From Micropterix aruncella (taxonomy: Eukaryota > Arthropoda > Insecta > Lepidoptera > Micropterigidae), in NCBI GenBank assembly GCA_944548615.1, contig OX155961.1:22400773-22464772 (forward strand): 64,000 nucleotides of DNA, written 5' to 3'. Shown here piece by piece: positions 31,901-42,284 of this stretch (the first letter of the stretch is position 1; the number at the start of each line of letters is the position of its first letter). A model generated the notes under the pieces. That model was given only the letters and a program-made list of their open reading frames with translations, ran no database searches and had not been told where the DNA came from. The position numbers were made by a program, and so were the translations under genes.

Positions 31901-34543
31901 GCGGCTGTAAAAATAATAGAGCGCGATTCGTACGTTGATGATTTGCTGTCGGGGGTAGACACGTTAGAGGAAGCAAAACAAGTCATCAGGGAAATTAATT
32001 TGATTCATAAAGCTGGGAATTTCACTATGTCCGGTTGGGCTTCAAATAAAAACGAGGCTTTAACCGGGATACCAGAAGAAAACCGCGCGCTCGCGCAAGT
32101 ATCTCTGGAAAAGGGTGAGTTGACGTCACAACGTATATTAGGCTTGACGTGGTTACCTGCCTCTGATCAGTTAGCATTTAATGTGAGCATGGACCGCCTC
32201 AGCGAAGATCTGACGACGGGAAATAAGATTCCGTCGAAGCGGGAAGCCCTAAAATTAATAATGCAGCTATGGGATCCAATGGGTGCGCTTTCACCGCTCA
32301 CTATAAGAGCTAAACTGATCATGCAGCAGGTATGGAGTAGCCGAGTGGCCTGGGACGACGAGATCCCGAGCGATGTAGTTAAATATTGGCTTCGGTGGTT
32401 GCAAGAACTGAGATTAGCGCAAGGTGTGCGAATCTCACGTTATAATGGCGCCACCAAACAAGCGGGTGAAAAAAGGCAATTGCACGTATTCTGCGATTCG
32501 TCTGAAAAGGCGATGTGTGCTGTTGCATATGTTAGGATTACAGGCTGTAGCGGCGAGCACAAGGTATCTTTTATGGCTAGCAAAACTCGAGTGGCACCTT
32601 TGAAAGGCAAACTGACAATCCCCAGGTTAGAACTCACCGCGGCGCTGTTAGGTGCTGAACTGGCCTCAAAAATAAAACAAGAAAGCGCATTAAGTTTCGA
32701 TGACGTCTTTATGTGGACAGACTCTAAAAATGTGTGGTGGTGGATTTTGTCACAAAAGGAATGTCACCTCCAGTTTGTAGCCAATAGACTAGGTGTGATC
32801 GATGAGCTCACGTCTCCAAGACAGTGGCATTGGTTAGCGGGGAGCGACAACCCCGCTGATGATGGCACACGGAATACCACCAAGATAGATTTAAGCCCGG
32901 AAGGTAGATGGTTCGCAGGACCTGCATTCTTGCGTGGCAGTAGAGAACACTGGCCGCTCCAGGAGCCAACCGATCCGAAACCGGAAGAGAGAGCATTGTT
33001 AGAATATAAGACAAAACTTGTACTAACAACGACAGGAAAAAATGAAAGCGTAATTGACATAGGAAGATTTTCCCAGTACATGCGGGCGAGTCGAACCATG
33101 GCATATGTGACAAAATTTATAGATCTGTGTAGAAAAAAAAACACGTCAAGAGTACTCGAAAGCGACGATATCGCAACCGGAAAAAAAATTCTGATCAAGG
33201 AATCACAGCATCGAATTTTCGCACACGAGATAGCCCTGATACGTCATCAGAAAATATTGCCGAAAGACAGCCGTCTGTTCGGATTGAACGCGTATATCGA
33301 CGCGGAAGGGTTAATACGGCTAGGAGGCCGGATCGAAAATGCTAAAGACACACTTTTCGACACAAAAAGGCCATATATATTACACGGTAAGGATAGATTC
33401 ACGGTGTTACTCGTGAAACATTTACACGAGATTAATGCTCACGGCGGCGCTGAATTAATTTTATCAGTGCTAAGAGAACAGTTTTGGGTCATTGGGGCGC
33501 GACAAACGGTGAAAAAGATCTCACGAGAATGTGTCTATTGCACTATCCGGCGCGCGAAGCCTATGACCGCGCAAATGGGCCAACTCCCATCCGCGCGAAT
33601 AACCACCCGAAGGCGCTGTTTCCACACTGTAGATGTGGACGCCTTTGGGCCGTTTTTCGTCACTAATCGAAAGAAAGTGGAAAAACGATATGGTTTACTT
33701 TTCACTTGTTTTAACACGAGAGCGACCCATATCGAACTAGCTGGAGATTTGTCAACCAGCTCGGCCTTGTTAGCTATAAGACGTTTTATAGCAGCCAGGG
33801 GGAAGCCGCGGGAAATTATGAGCGACAATGCCACTGGGTTCCGCGGTGCGGACGCTGAATTAAGAAAAGTTTTGTCAGCTATCGACAACCATGAAATAAG
33901 GGATCGTCTAAGTGCCGACGAGATAAAATGGAGTTTCTCCCCTCCTTCAGGACCCCATTTCGGTGGAGTTTGGGAGAGTCAGATAAAAACGGCAAAAAAA
34001 TCGTTATATGCCATATTAAAGGAGCGAGCGCCAAATGAAGATGTGCTGAGAACATTATTATGCGAAGTCTCAGCGATGATGAACAACAGGCCGCTCTCGT
34101 ATATATCTCTAGATACTCGGGATGAGAGACCCCTCACACCCGCAGATTTCCTATTAGGCCATGCAGATGATAGTACAGCGGTAGGTCAGAATAATACAAC
34201 TGAGTTATCTAACAAAAATCACTGGAAACAATCGCAAATACTTGCTGATACTTTCTGGTACCGGTGGTCGAAAGAAGTACTTCCATTGTTGGTTAAACGA
34301 CCTAAGTGGGCGACAAAGGGAACTCCGTTAAAAATCGGAGACTTAGTAGTCCTGTTAGATCCTTCCCTCGAACGCGGAAGGTGGGCCAGGGGTCGGGTAA
34401 CTCAAGTTTTCCCTGACAAAACAGGCCAAGTGCGAATAGTAGACCTATTAGTGGACGGGAAAGTGTATAGGCGCCCTGTCAGTAAACTTGTAAAAATACA
34501 TACAACAGCTGATCAGGCAGAAACAACTGTCACTAATGTCTAA
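28931..34543 (+). CDS. BEL/Pao gag-pol polyprotein (1870 aa, intact)
   Basis: The ATG at 28931 is the first ATG in frame; the frame is also open 5' of it. Domains in order: charged coiled-coil-like and Ala/Gly-rich gag (1-250); capsid-like DUF1759 region beginning LPSFHGNPLEFVAFKAIFKQ (about 275); two zinc knuckles (CPRCEKSHYLNKC at 480, CFKCLGHNHGRKSC at 513); aspartic protease with LLDAGATVSLID (Asp 595); reverse transcriptase from about 868 with YVDD at 1001; RNase H with CDSSEKA (Asp 1189) and WTDSKNVW; integrase with an HHCC zinc-binding motif from 1497 and catalytic Asp about 1568-1570, Asp 1632 and Glu 1682; C-terminal GDLVVLLDP...RGR segment. All catalytic motifs are present and no stop or frameshift is seen, so it may be functional. 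Confidence 0.96.
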   Translation: MDSKSTQSENPRPSSRAWSESSRRSEHVQELRAASEELRRVNLQKAKKKADKIKLDAELKKVAARRTARRAAEEIEEEADMNLQRAAMQEELDAAEEDSRHAMRMLEIVSETFGTETSSQENDRDVAGDNTAASRVSRWAEYQTPAAETSPEPWGGTFAEENGDAASEAARRREDGGRSEPGNAAASGATVADGAANAGGAANASGAAAADNARAETKAVSAAAVKAAADTDPGTSSDGISSSSEKMIKEVCRIFSVASTKPHFAKELPSFHGNPLEFVAFKAIFKQSTDVMHLNDAQNLLRLQTALKGRAREAVTGLLLSPDNVTNIMTTLEALFGNTNLIIQRTIADLRKEKGLSDSLDADGLMRFACQIKNLVATVKSVNKLEHLYNPDLLASLVAKLPKNLLTLWLADRGRVGLNDPVLVYFALWLEKLAISAQDAGLCTAELPRKSYDNPRDKRQKETGSKKYILHTQGKEEPKCPRCEKSHYLNKCEEFKNLPLASRWDEIKKMRRCFKCLGHNHGRKSCSAYKRFPKGKYHYLLTAPPSANEADIAAAPRASSEVVANAVSENQVILQVLPITVFGTRGRKTLYALLDAGATVSLIDQGVAIELGIRGPTQGLQLSGIGNMKESNNSAEAVSFKVRGDLGKKEYVVRAYSVASLNLPEVKSVISTQRPIGGMVRSTQATTVKPDLLLGANCWELIVSRGLKMVDGGLSVSKTLLGWVAIGGNNALERDIRYPALCLNQENEPSLDKLLEENLKLEYDWPQKKRKLQADVRAEKILEDTTSLKNGVWETGLLWKEVNFSVPDNRDMAMTRLRSVERKMDSDRLYGEKYCQQIERYLAEGYASEVEEKQLKNRPRVLFLPHLGVIHPAKKDKIRVVHDAASSGAGGSLNSMLLGGPDYLNSILGILLRFRENAIAFTADIRDMYLRIKVREEDSFSQLFLWRGFQRESPPKILKMDCLIFGSCSSPASAIYVKNKNAARFKDQYPAAVKIIERDSYVDDLLSGVDTLEEAKQVIREINLIHKAGNFTMSGWASNKNEALTGIPEENRALAQVSLEKGELTSQRILGLTWLPASDQLAFNVSMDRLSEDLTTGNKIPSKREALKLIMQLWDPMGALSPLTIRAKLIMQQVWSSRVAWDDEIPSDVVKYWLRWLQELRLAQGVRISRYNGATKQAGEKRQLHVFCDSSEKAMCAVAYVRITGCSGEHKVSFMASKTRVAPLKGKLTIPRLELTAALLGAELASKIKQESALSFDDVFMWTDSKNVWWWILSQKECHLQFVANRLGVIDELTSPRQWHWLAGSDNPADDGTRNTTKIDLSPEGRWFAGPAFLRGSREHWPLQEPTDPKPEERALLEYKTKLVLTTTGKNESVIDIGRFSQYMRASRTMAYVTKFIDLCRKKNTSRVLESDDIATGKKILIKESQHRIFAHEIALIRHQKILPKDSRLFGLNAYIDAEGLIRLGGRIENAKDTLFDTKRPYILHGKDRFTVLLVKHLHEINAHGGAELILSVLREQFWVIGARQTVKKISRECVYCTIRRAKPMTAQMGQLPSARITTRRRCFHTVDVDAFGPFFVTNRKKVEKRYGLLFTCFNTRATHIELAGDLSTSSALLAIRRFIAARGKPREIMSDNATGFRGADAELRKVLSAIDNHEIRDRLSADEIKWSFSPPSGPHFGGVWESQIKTAKKSLYAILKERAPNEDVLRTLLCEVSAMMNNRPLSYISLDTRDERPLTPADFLLGHADDSTAVGQNNTTELSNKNHWKQSQILADTFWYRWSKEVLPLLVKRPKWATKGTPLKIGDLVVLLDPSLERGRWARGRVTQVFPDKTGQVRIVDLLVDGKVYRRPVSKLVKIHTTADQAETTVTNV

Positions 34544-34880
34544 GTGGAAAAAGCGAAAGTCTATTCGTCACAGTAGAAAATAAAAATAGTCTAGCTAGAA
34601 TTTAAAAGTGAAAACGCAAGTTGACGTTTGTCTCGTAAGAAATGAAAAACGAAAGTTAACGGAAAGCGGTACATATCCTAAGTAGAATAATGAGAAATTC
34701 TCATTGGTTGAATGAGAAGGATCTGTCCCCTCACTAGACCAATGAGAAAAATTTGAACCTGACATTTAGTTAAGTAGAATCCCATAGGCGAATGAGTAAA
34801 AAATAAGACTGGATTATGTGAATAAAATGTAAATTAGGTAAACCAAAAAGATGTAGACAGGAGCCAATGAGGCTCAGAGC
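34544..34880 (+). other. BEL/Pao 3' untranslated internal region
   Basis: About 340 bp between the pol stop and the polypurine tract. It contains repeated attggttgaatgagaagg / gaccaatgagaaa / gagccaatgagg motifs and no ORF, so there is no env-like gene. Confidence 0.7.
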
Positions 34881-34881
34881 C

Positions 34882-34897
34882 CATTGGGGGGGGGGAA
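34882..34897 (+). other. Polypurine tract of the BEL/Pao element
   Basis: A run of about ten G followed by aa lies directly before the TGG of the 3' LTR, the expected place for plus-strand priming. The exact run length may be uncertain. Confidence 0.75.
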
Positions 34898-36353
34898 TGG
34901 TTCAGAATATCCGACAGATCAGCGGGCGCAGGCCCAAAGGCACGAGAGCGGACGCCAACGCCGATAAATCTTCCCAAAAAGTGAGACCCTCTTACAAAGG
35001 GTAGGAAACATAATTAGTCACGGACGCCGAGGATATGAGATTCCTTGAAAAATATCTGATAACTCAAAGGAAAGGACAGAAAGGGGCTATAAAATAAACG
35101 AGCTGCCGACCCTGAAACGCGAAACTTCGGCGACCCACCACCGTTCCCATTCAAAATAAATCGTGAGAAGACCCCTTAGTAACACATGGTAACGATAAAT
35201 CCCCGGGCGAGGCGACGGGAAAAAGACTACGAAATAACAACCGTGGACGTTACAAAAAAAAAAATCATACATACTCCAAATCCCACAATTCACCCTAGAA
35301 ATAATATAGGTTAAAATGTAAAGAAAATTGCATGATTAATTAATTTAAGCATAGCATATAGTATTTCGTTTAATGTAAAGTAAAGCGCTAGGAGAGACAA
35401 TTTAATTAGCCTAATTAACGATCTAACATTAATATTAACTTGTTACTAATGATCGGAAACTAACCTATGTTTAAGACAATATGTACTGGGGAAAGGTGGC
35501 GTTTGCGACGAGAATCTGTAATAACAATAATAATAATAATAATAATGCTTTATTGAAGAGGAAGTATTACGAAAATTATGTGTTAAAAAACTACCCAACT
35601 AGGTTAATGCCCGTACTAGGGTAGATTCTTTTCATTTAAATTAGGCAAATAATACGTCTATAAAATGTTTAAATGTAAGACAGAGACAACTAGTGTATTC
35701 GCTTCTCGCTCTAGCGTGCAAGCGAGGAAGCATGATTGCGATGTCTCTTTCAAACGGGGTTGCATCTGTTATGCGCCCTGTCTCGTGATTGGATAATACG
35801 TGTGCGGTGCATTTATGGGGGTGTGTTTAGAAATTTTTGGAAGGAGATAGACCAATGAAAGGTAAGGGCGGTCGCCATCTTAAAAAAAACTGTAAGGCGA
35901 TCGAGGGCAGAAAAGAGCGAAAGCTTCAGTTCAAAATTTGCAAAGGGTCAGCGCGAACGCGCCGCGACCTCCGCACCGAGGACTTAGTGTAAATTATAAG
36001 TACTCGGAACTCGATGTAAAAGTAAAGATAAGTGACCGAATAAAAGAAAGTCTCGCGAATAAAAAGTGTTTATTTTCGACGGAAGCTTATCCTGCGTGAC
36101 CTGAGGAAAGTGAGGTTCTATCACGGAAGCCTCTCTCCGAACTAATTTCCTTGTGAGGTTGGAATCCACCAATCGTTCGAGACAACCACCCCTGAGAGAA
36201 AAACCAACCTAGCTGGTGAGTGATTACCATTTGAATACAGTCCAAGGTGAAAACCATTGAAGATAATCGAAGGGGTAATTACCCAGCACAAAGGGGGTCG
36301 CGTAAATTCACAAGTAAAGTGGGTTTATGCAAACCGGGTAAAAATCCCAACCA
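34898..36353 (+). repeat. BEL/Pao 3' LTR
   Basis: 1456 bp, starting TGGTTCAG and ending CAACCA, followed by the target duplication CTCAG. It is almost identical to the 5' LTR. The minus-strand 62-codon frame at 35984-36172 mirrors 28478-28666 with one residue changed. Confidence 0.95.
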
Positions 36354-36358
36354 CTCAG

Positions 36359-37203
36359 AATTATCAGTAAAAATGGATACGGTAAATATCACGAGACACG
36401 CACACGATCTAATACAGACGAAACTCAGAAACCGAGCAGATCAAGAGCATTCTTACCATACGTCAAGGGCGTGACAGATCGAATAAGTAAGATGCTAAAC
36501 AGATTCGATATAAAAACGATCTTCAAACCGACCCAAAATATAGCTCGATTTTTGAGGCCTGTAAAGGATGTAATACCACTGCAAACCCCGGGTGTGTATA
36601 AAGTCGAATGCAGTTGCGGTCTAGCCTACGTTGGACAAACGAAACGGCCCATAGCCACGCGACTGTCAGAACACATCAAAGCTGTTAAAAACGTTCAGCG
36701 AGAAAAATCGGCGATCTGCGAACATATTGGATAGCGGAAGTAACCACTGGATGCAGTTTCAAAATCCCATTGTGCTATCCAAAGAACAATTCTACTTTCC
36801 TCGCATAATCCGGGAAGCCATTGAAATAAGAAGAACCCCGAACTTTAACAGAGACGACGGTTACAAACTCTCTTCTACGTGGAACCCTCTTCTTAAAATG
36901 TTCCCGCCGCCGAACGCCGAACGCAAAGACGTAAAACAGGATACAGTGAGTGTTGTGTGCAGGACGGATTTTCAAAATTCCCGCGCTCCGAGCCCGGCCC
37001 CCCACCACCATTATAACCTACGCAGTGGCGGAAGCAATACGCGGCCTACCCGCAAAACAACGGATTGACAGCTCTTCAGTCTACCCTGGACAACGGCGGC
37101 TGCAACGTCACCGAAACGTCGGGTGCTACAAATTTTACGCGGTAAATTCGTTTTCTATCCTATTTATAATGTCAAACAACCGCGATAGTCTTCGATTTTA
37201 TAT
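36359..37203 (+). pseudogene. Penelope-like element 3' part with GIY-YIG endonuclease
   Basis: The frames carry KTIFKPTQNIARFLRPVKD, then GVYKVECSCGLAYVGQTKRP, then IATRLSEHIKAVKN and AICEHIG, then FPRIIREAIEIRRTPNFNRD. This is the C-terminal linker and GIY-YIG nuclease (GVY...YVG, catalytic Arg in TRLSEH) of Penelope-like retroelements. Two frameshifts (about 36450 and 36730) break it. The end, 37100-37203, holds the terminal repeat with gcaacgtcaccgaaacgtcg and the outer arm gtcaaacaaccgcgatagtc. The BEL element inserted at its 5' side (target CTCAG); the reverse transcriptase part is not evident on the other side. Confidence 0.82.
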
Positions 37204-37845
37204 CAGTAAAAAACTTACACGAGACCTCAGAAAACTATCCGAAATGGGCGGGCGGGCACTCGAAGAAATAGGCGCGGTCAATTTTGTAGGATTTGACCAA
37301 TAAAAATCCAGCGTTCACGAAGCGTCAGGCACGATTCCACGTTCGCTCGCGCCGACGGGCGAATACTAAACATTCGATTGCTAGCACAGAATAACTGTCT
37401 TTGCGCAGTGGTGGTATAAGGGTGTTAATGGTAAAGCATATTTAGCGTAACTCTCAGAGCGCTCTCACGTTTTAAATAATTGTAATTAATTTAGGGCCTA
37501 AATAAAAATTCTGGCTTAGTGCGACGCTAGAGAATTAACCAGTCAATATAATGAAATTGAAATAAAACACACTCACCGCTTATACTGTAGGAGTAATCGC
37601 GCCTGAAAGTTTTCGAAATCAGTTTAAAGCCTCAATGTCCAAAGCAATGAGTAAGTTTTTTTGAGTTTTAAAAGTAAATTGGTTCCTTTTCGAGGGATTC
37701 GCTTAGATTTTAAAAAAAATGCTTATATTTTTCAAAAAAATCATAAAACTAAAGTTCCTCAGAAATGGTCGTCCCAGGTATCATGTCAGAGTAAGTAGTA
37801 AGCTTTATAGAATACTTAAGCGTTAAAGTCAGACCATTCTAGTGC
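37204..37845. other. Intron 1, no feature recognised
   Basis: There are no significant open frames or repeats with other parts of the window. Confidence 0.4.
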
Positions 37846-37847
37846 AC

Positions 37848-37917
37848 TCTTTGATTTTATCGATTACTAGCAAAACCAGGCCACGCTGGTTGAGCTAGTA
37901 ATCGATAAAATCAAAGA
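37848..37917. repeat. Perfect 23-bp inverted repeat (hairpin)
   Basis: The arm at 37848-37870 (tctttgattttatcgattac plus tag) is the exact reverse complement of 37895-37917, and the 24-nt loop contains a further 6-bp pair (aaccag / ctggtt). Such a stem could be a cruciform, the end of a palindromic transposon or a small-RNA precursor; nothing in the sequence decides among these. Confidence 0.85.
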
Positions 37918-37963
37918 TTCGCTGTGGCTCAGTCTGATACAAAAATTAATAAGAAACGCACCG

Positions 37964-38233
37964 ATGTCGAAGCGCTCCGAAGATTTCGCCGGTGCGGGAA
38001 GACTTTTGTGGGGCATATTCAACTCAATGGATCGACTACTTTTCGAGTTTTGTGAGCACAACCATGCACAAGCTAATTTTGTATACATAGGGATTGGCGA
38101 GATGTTATTGGCTGTGTCATTGGCAGATGGCATTGTCTTTAAACCCCTTCAATTTGGTACGACCTGCTCGGGTTGCACGTCTACCTACGCCAAAATGTGT
38201 AACGACCCGAACGGGTCGCGGCGCTATGATTGA
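37964..38233 (+). other. Unrecognised open frame, 89 codons
   Basis: It begins MSKRSEDFAGAGRLLWGIFN. I recognise no family; the opposite strand is also open, and the region abuts a decayed transposase. It could be part of an unidentified transposon or chance. No splice sites or promoter support it. Confidence 0.15.
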
Positions 38234-38244
38234 TGGCTGGAAGA

Positions 38245-38790
38245 CGGATGGATGGAAGAAATATGGGCTAATGATTCCACCTGCATGTAAGGCTAAATAA
38301 AGCACACCAAACAGTGACTTTTAATGGATTTAAGGGCGTCTCGATAAAGGCTTCTGGGTTTTCTCCAGTCCAAATTCGGCAATTCTGCTCATCAACATAG
38401 CCATTTAACCAAAAATGAGTGTCATCGGTGAACGAAATTTCGCGTTGAAAAAGAGGATCAAGCTGAATATTGTTTTCGGCCCATTCACCGAACCTACGAC
38501 GCTCATAATGGTCACGCGGTTTCAACTCTTGCCCAAGCTGGATCTTGTAAGCTTTAAAAGCCAAGATCTTTCCGCAAAATCTTCCACAAAGTGGATGGAC
38601 ACCGCTCCAATTGCTGCGCACGATGGCGAATCGACTCATTCGGGTTGTCCTCAACACTACGCTCAACAGCAGCAATAACCTTATTCTGTGCGCACTGTTT
38701 GTCGGCTTTGTGGATGTGTATTATCGCACTACACACGCTATAGTCGCCGCCATACAAACTGATGACTGTGCCAAAAATCATTAGAGTCAT
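38245..38790 (-). pseudogene. IS630/Tc1/mariner-superfamily transposase fragment
   Basis: Frame 38554-38790 holds the helix-turn-helix end (VEDNPNESIRHRAQQLERCP, STLWKILRKDLGF). After a 1-nt insertion at about 38560 a second frame continues with LGQELKPRDHYERRRFGEWA, then ISFTDDTHFWLNGYVDEQNC and LKVTVWCAL. A further slip near 38300 leads into GGIISPYFF. The FTDDxHFWLNGYV block carries the first catalytic Asp. The second and third acidic residues are missing, so the copy is dead. Confidence 0.75.
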
Positions 38791-39475
38791 GACATCCCTT
38801 TCGCACTTTCATAACGTTACGATCTCTCACTCAGATCTGTAGTAAAGGTCATGTCATGTCATGTCGCATAAAGAAATATCGATAAAATATTGTCGATATT
38901 GTTTATTACACAGGTTGTTTTTTTTAATAGTGACATCCTTTAAGTGTGCGATTCAGTACATCAAATTAATCCAGAAAATCGAAGATCGATGTACTAAACC
39001 ACTCACTTGAAGCTTGTCGCTATTAAAAAATTCAGCCGCCATAAATAAACAAATAAGTATGTAACTTATAACATTGCAAATAACTTATAATACTTTACAC
39101 GCAATATTTCAATCACTAGACAATTACATGATTAGTGATTACAAAACAGGCTCCGGTATACACGTAGTACACTGCCAACTAGGTAACAAAATATAATATA
39201 TCCACATTTTAAATTTATTTTGATTGACGAATTGATGTGGTTTGTTTGCCGACAGCCTGTCTACCTGCCTACTTTTCTATAGTGCTTGAACCTATTAGTA
39301 ATTAAATAATGTTATAACATTTTCCTAATAAACCAAACAAAATATAATAATGATATCGACTTTTAAATAAATCTTTTATCGTCAAGCGACAGTCCCTACG
39401 CTCAATGGCAGGTACGGCCTGGTCATCAGGTGGTCATCAGTTTGTATGACGGCGACTATAGAGTGTGTGTAGTGC
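38690..39475. repeat. Inverted 45-bp segments around 0.7 kb
   Basis: The stretch atagtcgccgccatacaaac at about 38740-38765 reappears inverted at about 39445-39470 (gtttgtatgacggcgactat). Between them lies AT-rich sequence with a weaker pair near 38930 and 39020. These may be terminal or duplicated pieces of the neighbouring mariner-type element. Nothing else is seen in 39050-39440. Confidence 0.5.
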
Positions 39476-39754
39476 GAAAACGACCAGTGAATTACTTGCT
39501 TGGATAGACGATTATGTCTACCGTAAAATGGACGTAGCGCACGATAAGTTTGGCGAACCGAATTTGCCCAATTTGCAAGCGTTGTTCTGGCGTCAGTCTA
39601 TTCATGGTGAAATTGCAAAACGTACTGACCACAAATAAAGTATCAAATTGACATTTTATTTATATAGAAACAATGTTGCCAGTTTAAAAACCAAACCTCT
39701 AAAAGAACACGCGTTATATAAAGGTTGGCAAGATTTTATCGGCTGTGTTTACGG

Positions 39755-40480
39755 TCCGTGCCTACATTACATTACATTACATTTTACATTACGGTTTCGT
39801 CGTGTCAAATTGACGGCTAAAAACCGCTCTTGGACGTGTCAAAATAATTGGGTTAGGTAGTAAGTTTCGTTACTACTCTTTACTGAACATACATAGGTAG
39901 TCAAGAATTAACTACTAGATTGTCAAAATATAAATATAAATAATCAAAATAGAAGCCTAATATTTGAAGTAGTTAGTAATTCGAAAAGATACGTAGTAAA
40001 ATTATTCATCGTAATATTCAAATTGTCAGTAAAATGTTAAATAATCAAATTAAATCTACGCTCTGCATTTTAAACTAAAAGTACAGATATAAGAACATAT
40101 AAAATAATCAGACAATAAGTCTCTACTTTTTTAAGTAATTTAAATGGGCACAATATTTGAAAAATCATGGCCCTCAAATTCGGCCAGATTATAGAAAGGG
40201 TCATCAGCATCTCCTTGATGTTTCTTTTTAATTTTATGTCCTCAAGCTGTTTAAATTTTGTACTGAGTAGATTATAGAGTTTAATGCTAAGGTACAAGTA
40301 GCTTTTCTGTACTTTTGCCAGTCGTATTCGGGGTACGCATAAAAGGGAGCTACCGCGGGCATGATGCGAGTGAATGTCTGCATTAATTGTAGTTTCTGCG
40401 AGGTGCTGTGCCTATATGTACTTAAGAAGAGAAAACAAATAATCCAGCGTATGCAAAATACCCGTGCACGTTTTTGCTTT
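39755..40480 (-). pseudogene. LINE C-terminal end with (TAATG)n tail
   Basis: Minus frames give SIKLYNLLSTKFKQLEDIKL and, upstream and shifted, FTRIMPAVAPFYAYPEYDWQ. The LYNLLxxKFK pattern fits a CR1/Jockey-type LINE C-terminus. The 3' end is a tandem (taatg) pentamer at 39758-39785. An inverted relative of the UTR is at 18970-19495. Confidence 0.5.
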
Positions 40481-40484
40481 AACA

Positions 40485-41605
40485 TTCCGCCTCGTCAATC
40501 TATCATTAGGTACTAGTTCAATAAAATCGTAAATAACAATCGTACTCCCCTTAAAGATAACGGAACACCTGTGTATATATTTGTAATAAAAACATTACCT
40601 AACTTTACACAGAACTTATACAGCAGAACTTCAGCGGAACTGATAGCAGTATCATTTTTGCAATGAGGCAATAGACTGATAATGTCGATAAAATATGGGC
40701 AAGTCTACTGGAAACGTAACCGCCATCAGTGAATTAATTAGTTTCGGCTCTTAGGGCAGGGTTAGACCATTACATTTCAGGTACATTAAAGGTGTTTTAC
40801 GATCGTATCCAAGGCAAATCAAACAAAATAGGCTACGCTCTGTTAGTTTAATTATAACAAGAAGTAGTATTGCTAGAGACTGAGGTAGTAATCGATACGG
40901 TATTCATTTTGAGAATGAGAGATTTCTACTTGATGCTGATGATAATGAAATGGGAGGCATAGTCGATCACGCGGCTAACCAGTTCTAATTTTAGCTTTAT
41001 TTCGGCTTACCCTCGCCTAATGGCTACCACCAGTTAATACTATAGATCTTGCAACTGGCTCATATGGAAGAATAGTTGTAGAATCTATGACGGATGTAAG
41101 GTGCACACATGAGCCATAGTAGCCTCATAATATTTTGAAATGGTATGTATGTTGATTATATTTTACCATTCAACTGATTACCAATACATTTTGTTCTTAT
41201 ATATTGTTTTGACAATGAATTGTACTTTATTTTATATTAATTTTTATATTTCTTAACATATATTAAATATTATTTATTGACTTTTTTATTTTTTGTATTA
41301 TAGATTTATCTTACTCTTTACTTTAGTTTTATGTAAATTCTCTGATTGTCTCGCTCTATTTGATTGTTTTTTTTTTGAAGATCATATTTTAGGGCAATTT
41401 AGTTTTATGAGCATTTTAATAAAACCTTTACATAATTTATTGTAAAATTAGGAGTTCTGTCCATCCTAGAACGGGCTAGTCCTAGTTGGGTGACAGAATC
41501 AAATAAGCAAAAGGTTAAGGTTTTGCCATTCGGTTCCTGTTATTTTTATAAGCAAAAACAATGTTTTATAGTAAGTAATTAACAAATAAATAAATAAATA
41601 AATAA
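40485..41605. other. Intron 1, no gene seen
   Basis: AT-rich with no significant ORFs. An (aaat)n microsatellite at 41583-41609 leads into the MITE that follows. Confidence 0.4.
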
Positions 41606-41612
41606 ATATGAA

Positions 41613-42042
41613 GGGTACAGGAATAAAAGGGGCTCATCGACATTAAACAAGTTTTGAATAAATTGCAAATTAAGGTGCAAATCCGTTATACTGGCCAAAA
41701 AAATCAAAATATGATTTTATATGTACATAATGAGATGTTGTATTGTTTGATTACATTAATTAATTCCAGAATTAGTAATTCCAGAATTAGTTAGTTATAA
41801 TATTTTTCTAAAGGCAATTAGAAAATTAAACAAAATCCTACTTGCTCTTGGAAAAATAATATAAAGTTTTCTGGAATTGTTTCATTAATAAAGTGTTTTA
41901 TTAGTATTGGATTTGTATAGAAATCAGAGAGATCTTTGTAGTTTTCGATACACCAAACGAACCGCCAAAAATTTTTCTTCCGAATGGCTTTTTAGGCTGA
42001 AAATGCCAAACATGTCGATGAACCCCTTTTATTCCTGTACCC
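41613..42042. mobile_element. 430-bp element with about 30-bp terminal inverted repeats
   Basis: The left end gggtacaggaataaaagggg followed by ctcatcgacat is mirrored by the right end atgtcgatgaa followed by ccccttttattcctgtaccc, with one mismatch. The small frame 41907-42128 crosses the right end and is not a gene. MITE-like; superfamily unknown. Confidence 0.78.
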
Positions 42043-42284
42043 ATCATGTGTCAAATAAAGCCGGGCTTTTACATTCAGGATGTTTGGTAGAAAAACAGAC
42101 ACATTTTTTAAAGGGATTGGGGAGATGATTTACTAGCTTTGCTATGTGATAATTGTCACCGTTTTTTATTAAACATTATTTTTTTGTTATTACCCGAAAT
42201 TTTGGGTATATTATGGATAATATATGTATTTATATTACCTATGCTTTTATATATTTTATTATTATGTTACCTTTTCATTTATAA

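Larger units (their letters stand above)
27390..36353 (+). mobile_element. Complete BEL/Pao LTR retrotransposon (8964 bp)
   Basis: The element has two LTRs (1458 and 1456 bp) starting TGG and ending CCA, a primer-binding-site candidate 3 nt after the 5' LTR, one long gag-pol frame, a G-run polypurine tract before the 3' LTR, and a 5-bp target duplication CTCAG at 27385-27389 and 36354-36358. The LTRs differ by two substitutions (27393/34901; 28553-region/36053-region) and a 2-base difference in an A-run, so insertion was recent. It has no envelope-like ORF. It is antisense to the host gene in intron 1, which would avoid sense poly(A) signals. Confidence 0.96.

Noticed and set aside
36247..36474. 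75-codon plus frame as a gene
   Set aside because: It spans the 3' LTR boundary and the Penelope remnant, so it is a chance fusion of two elements.
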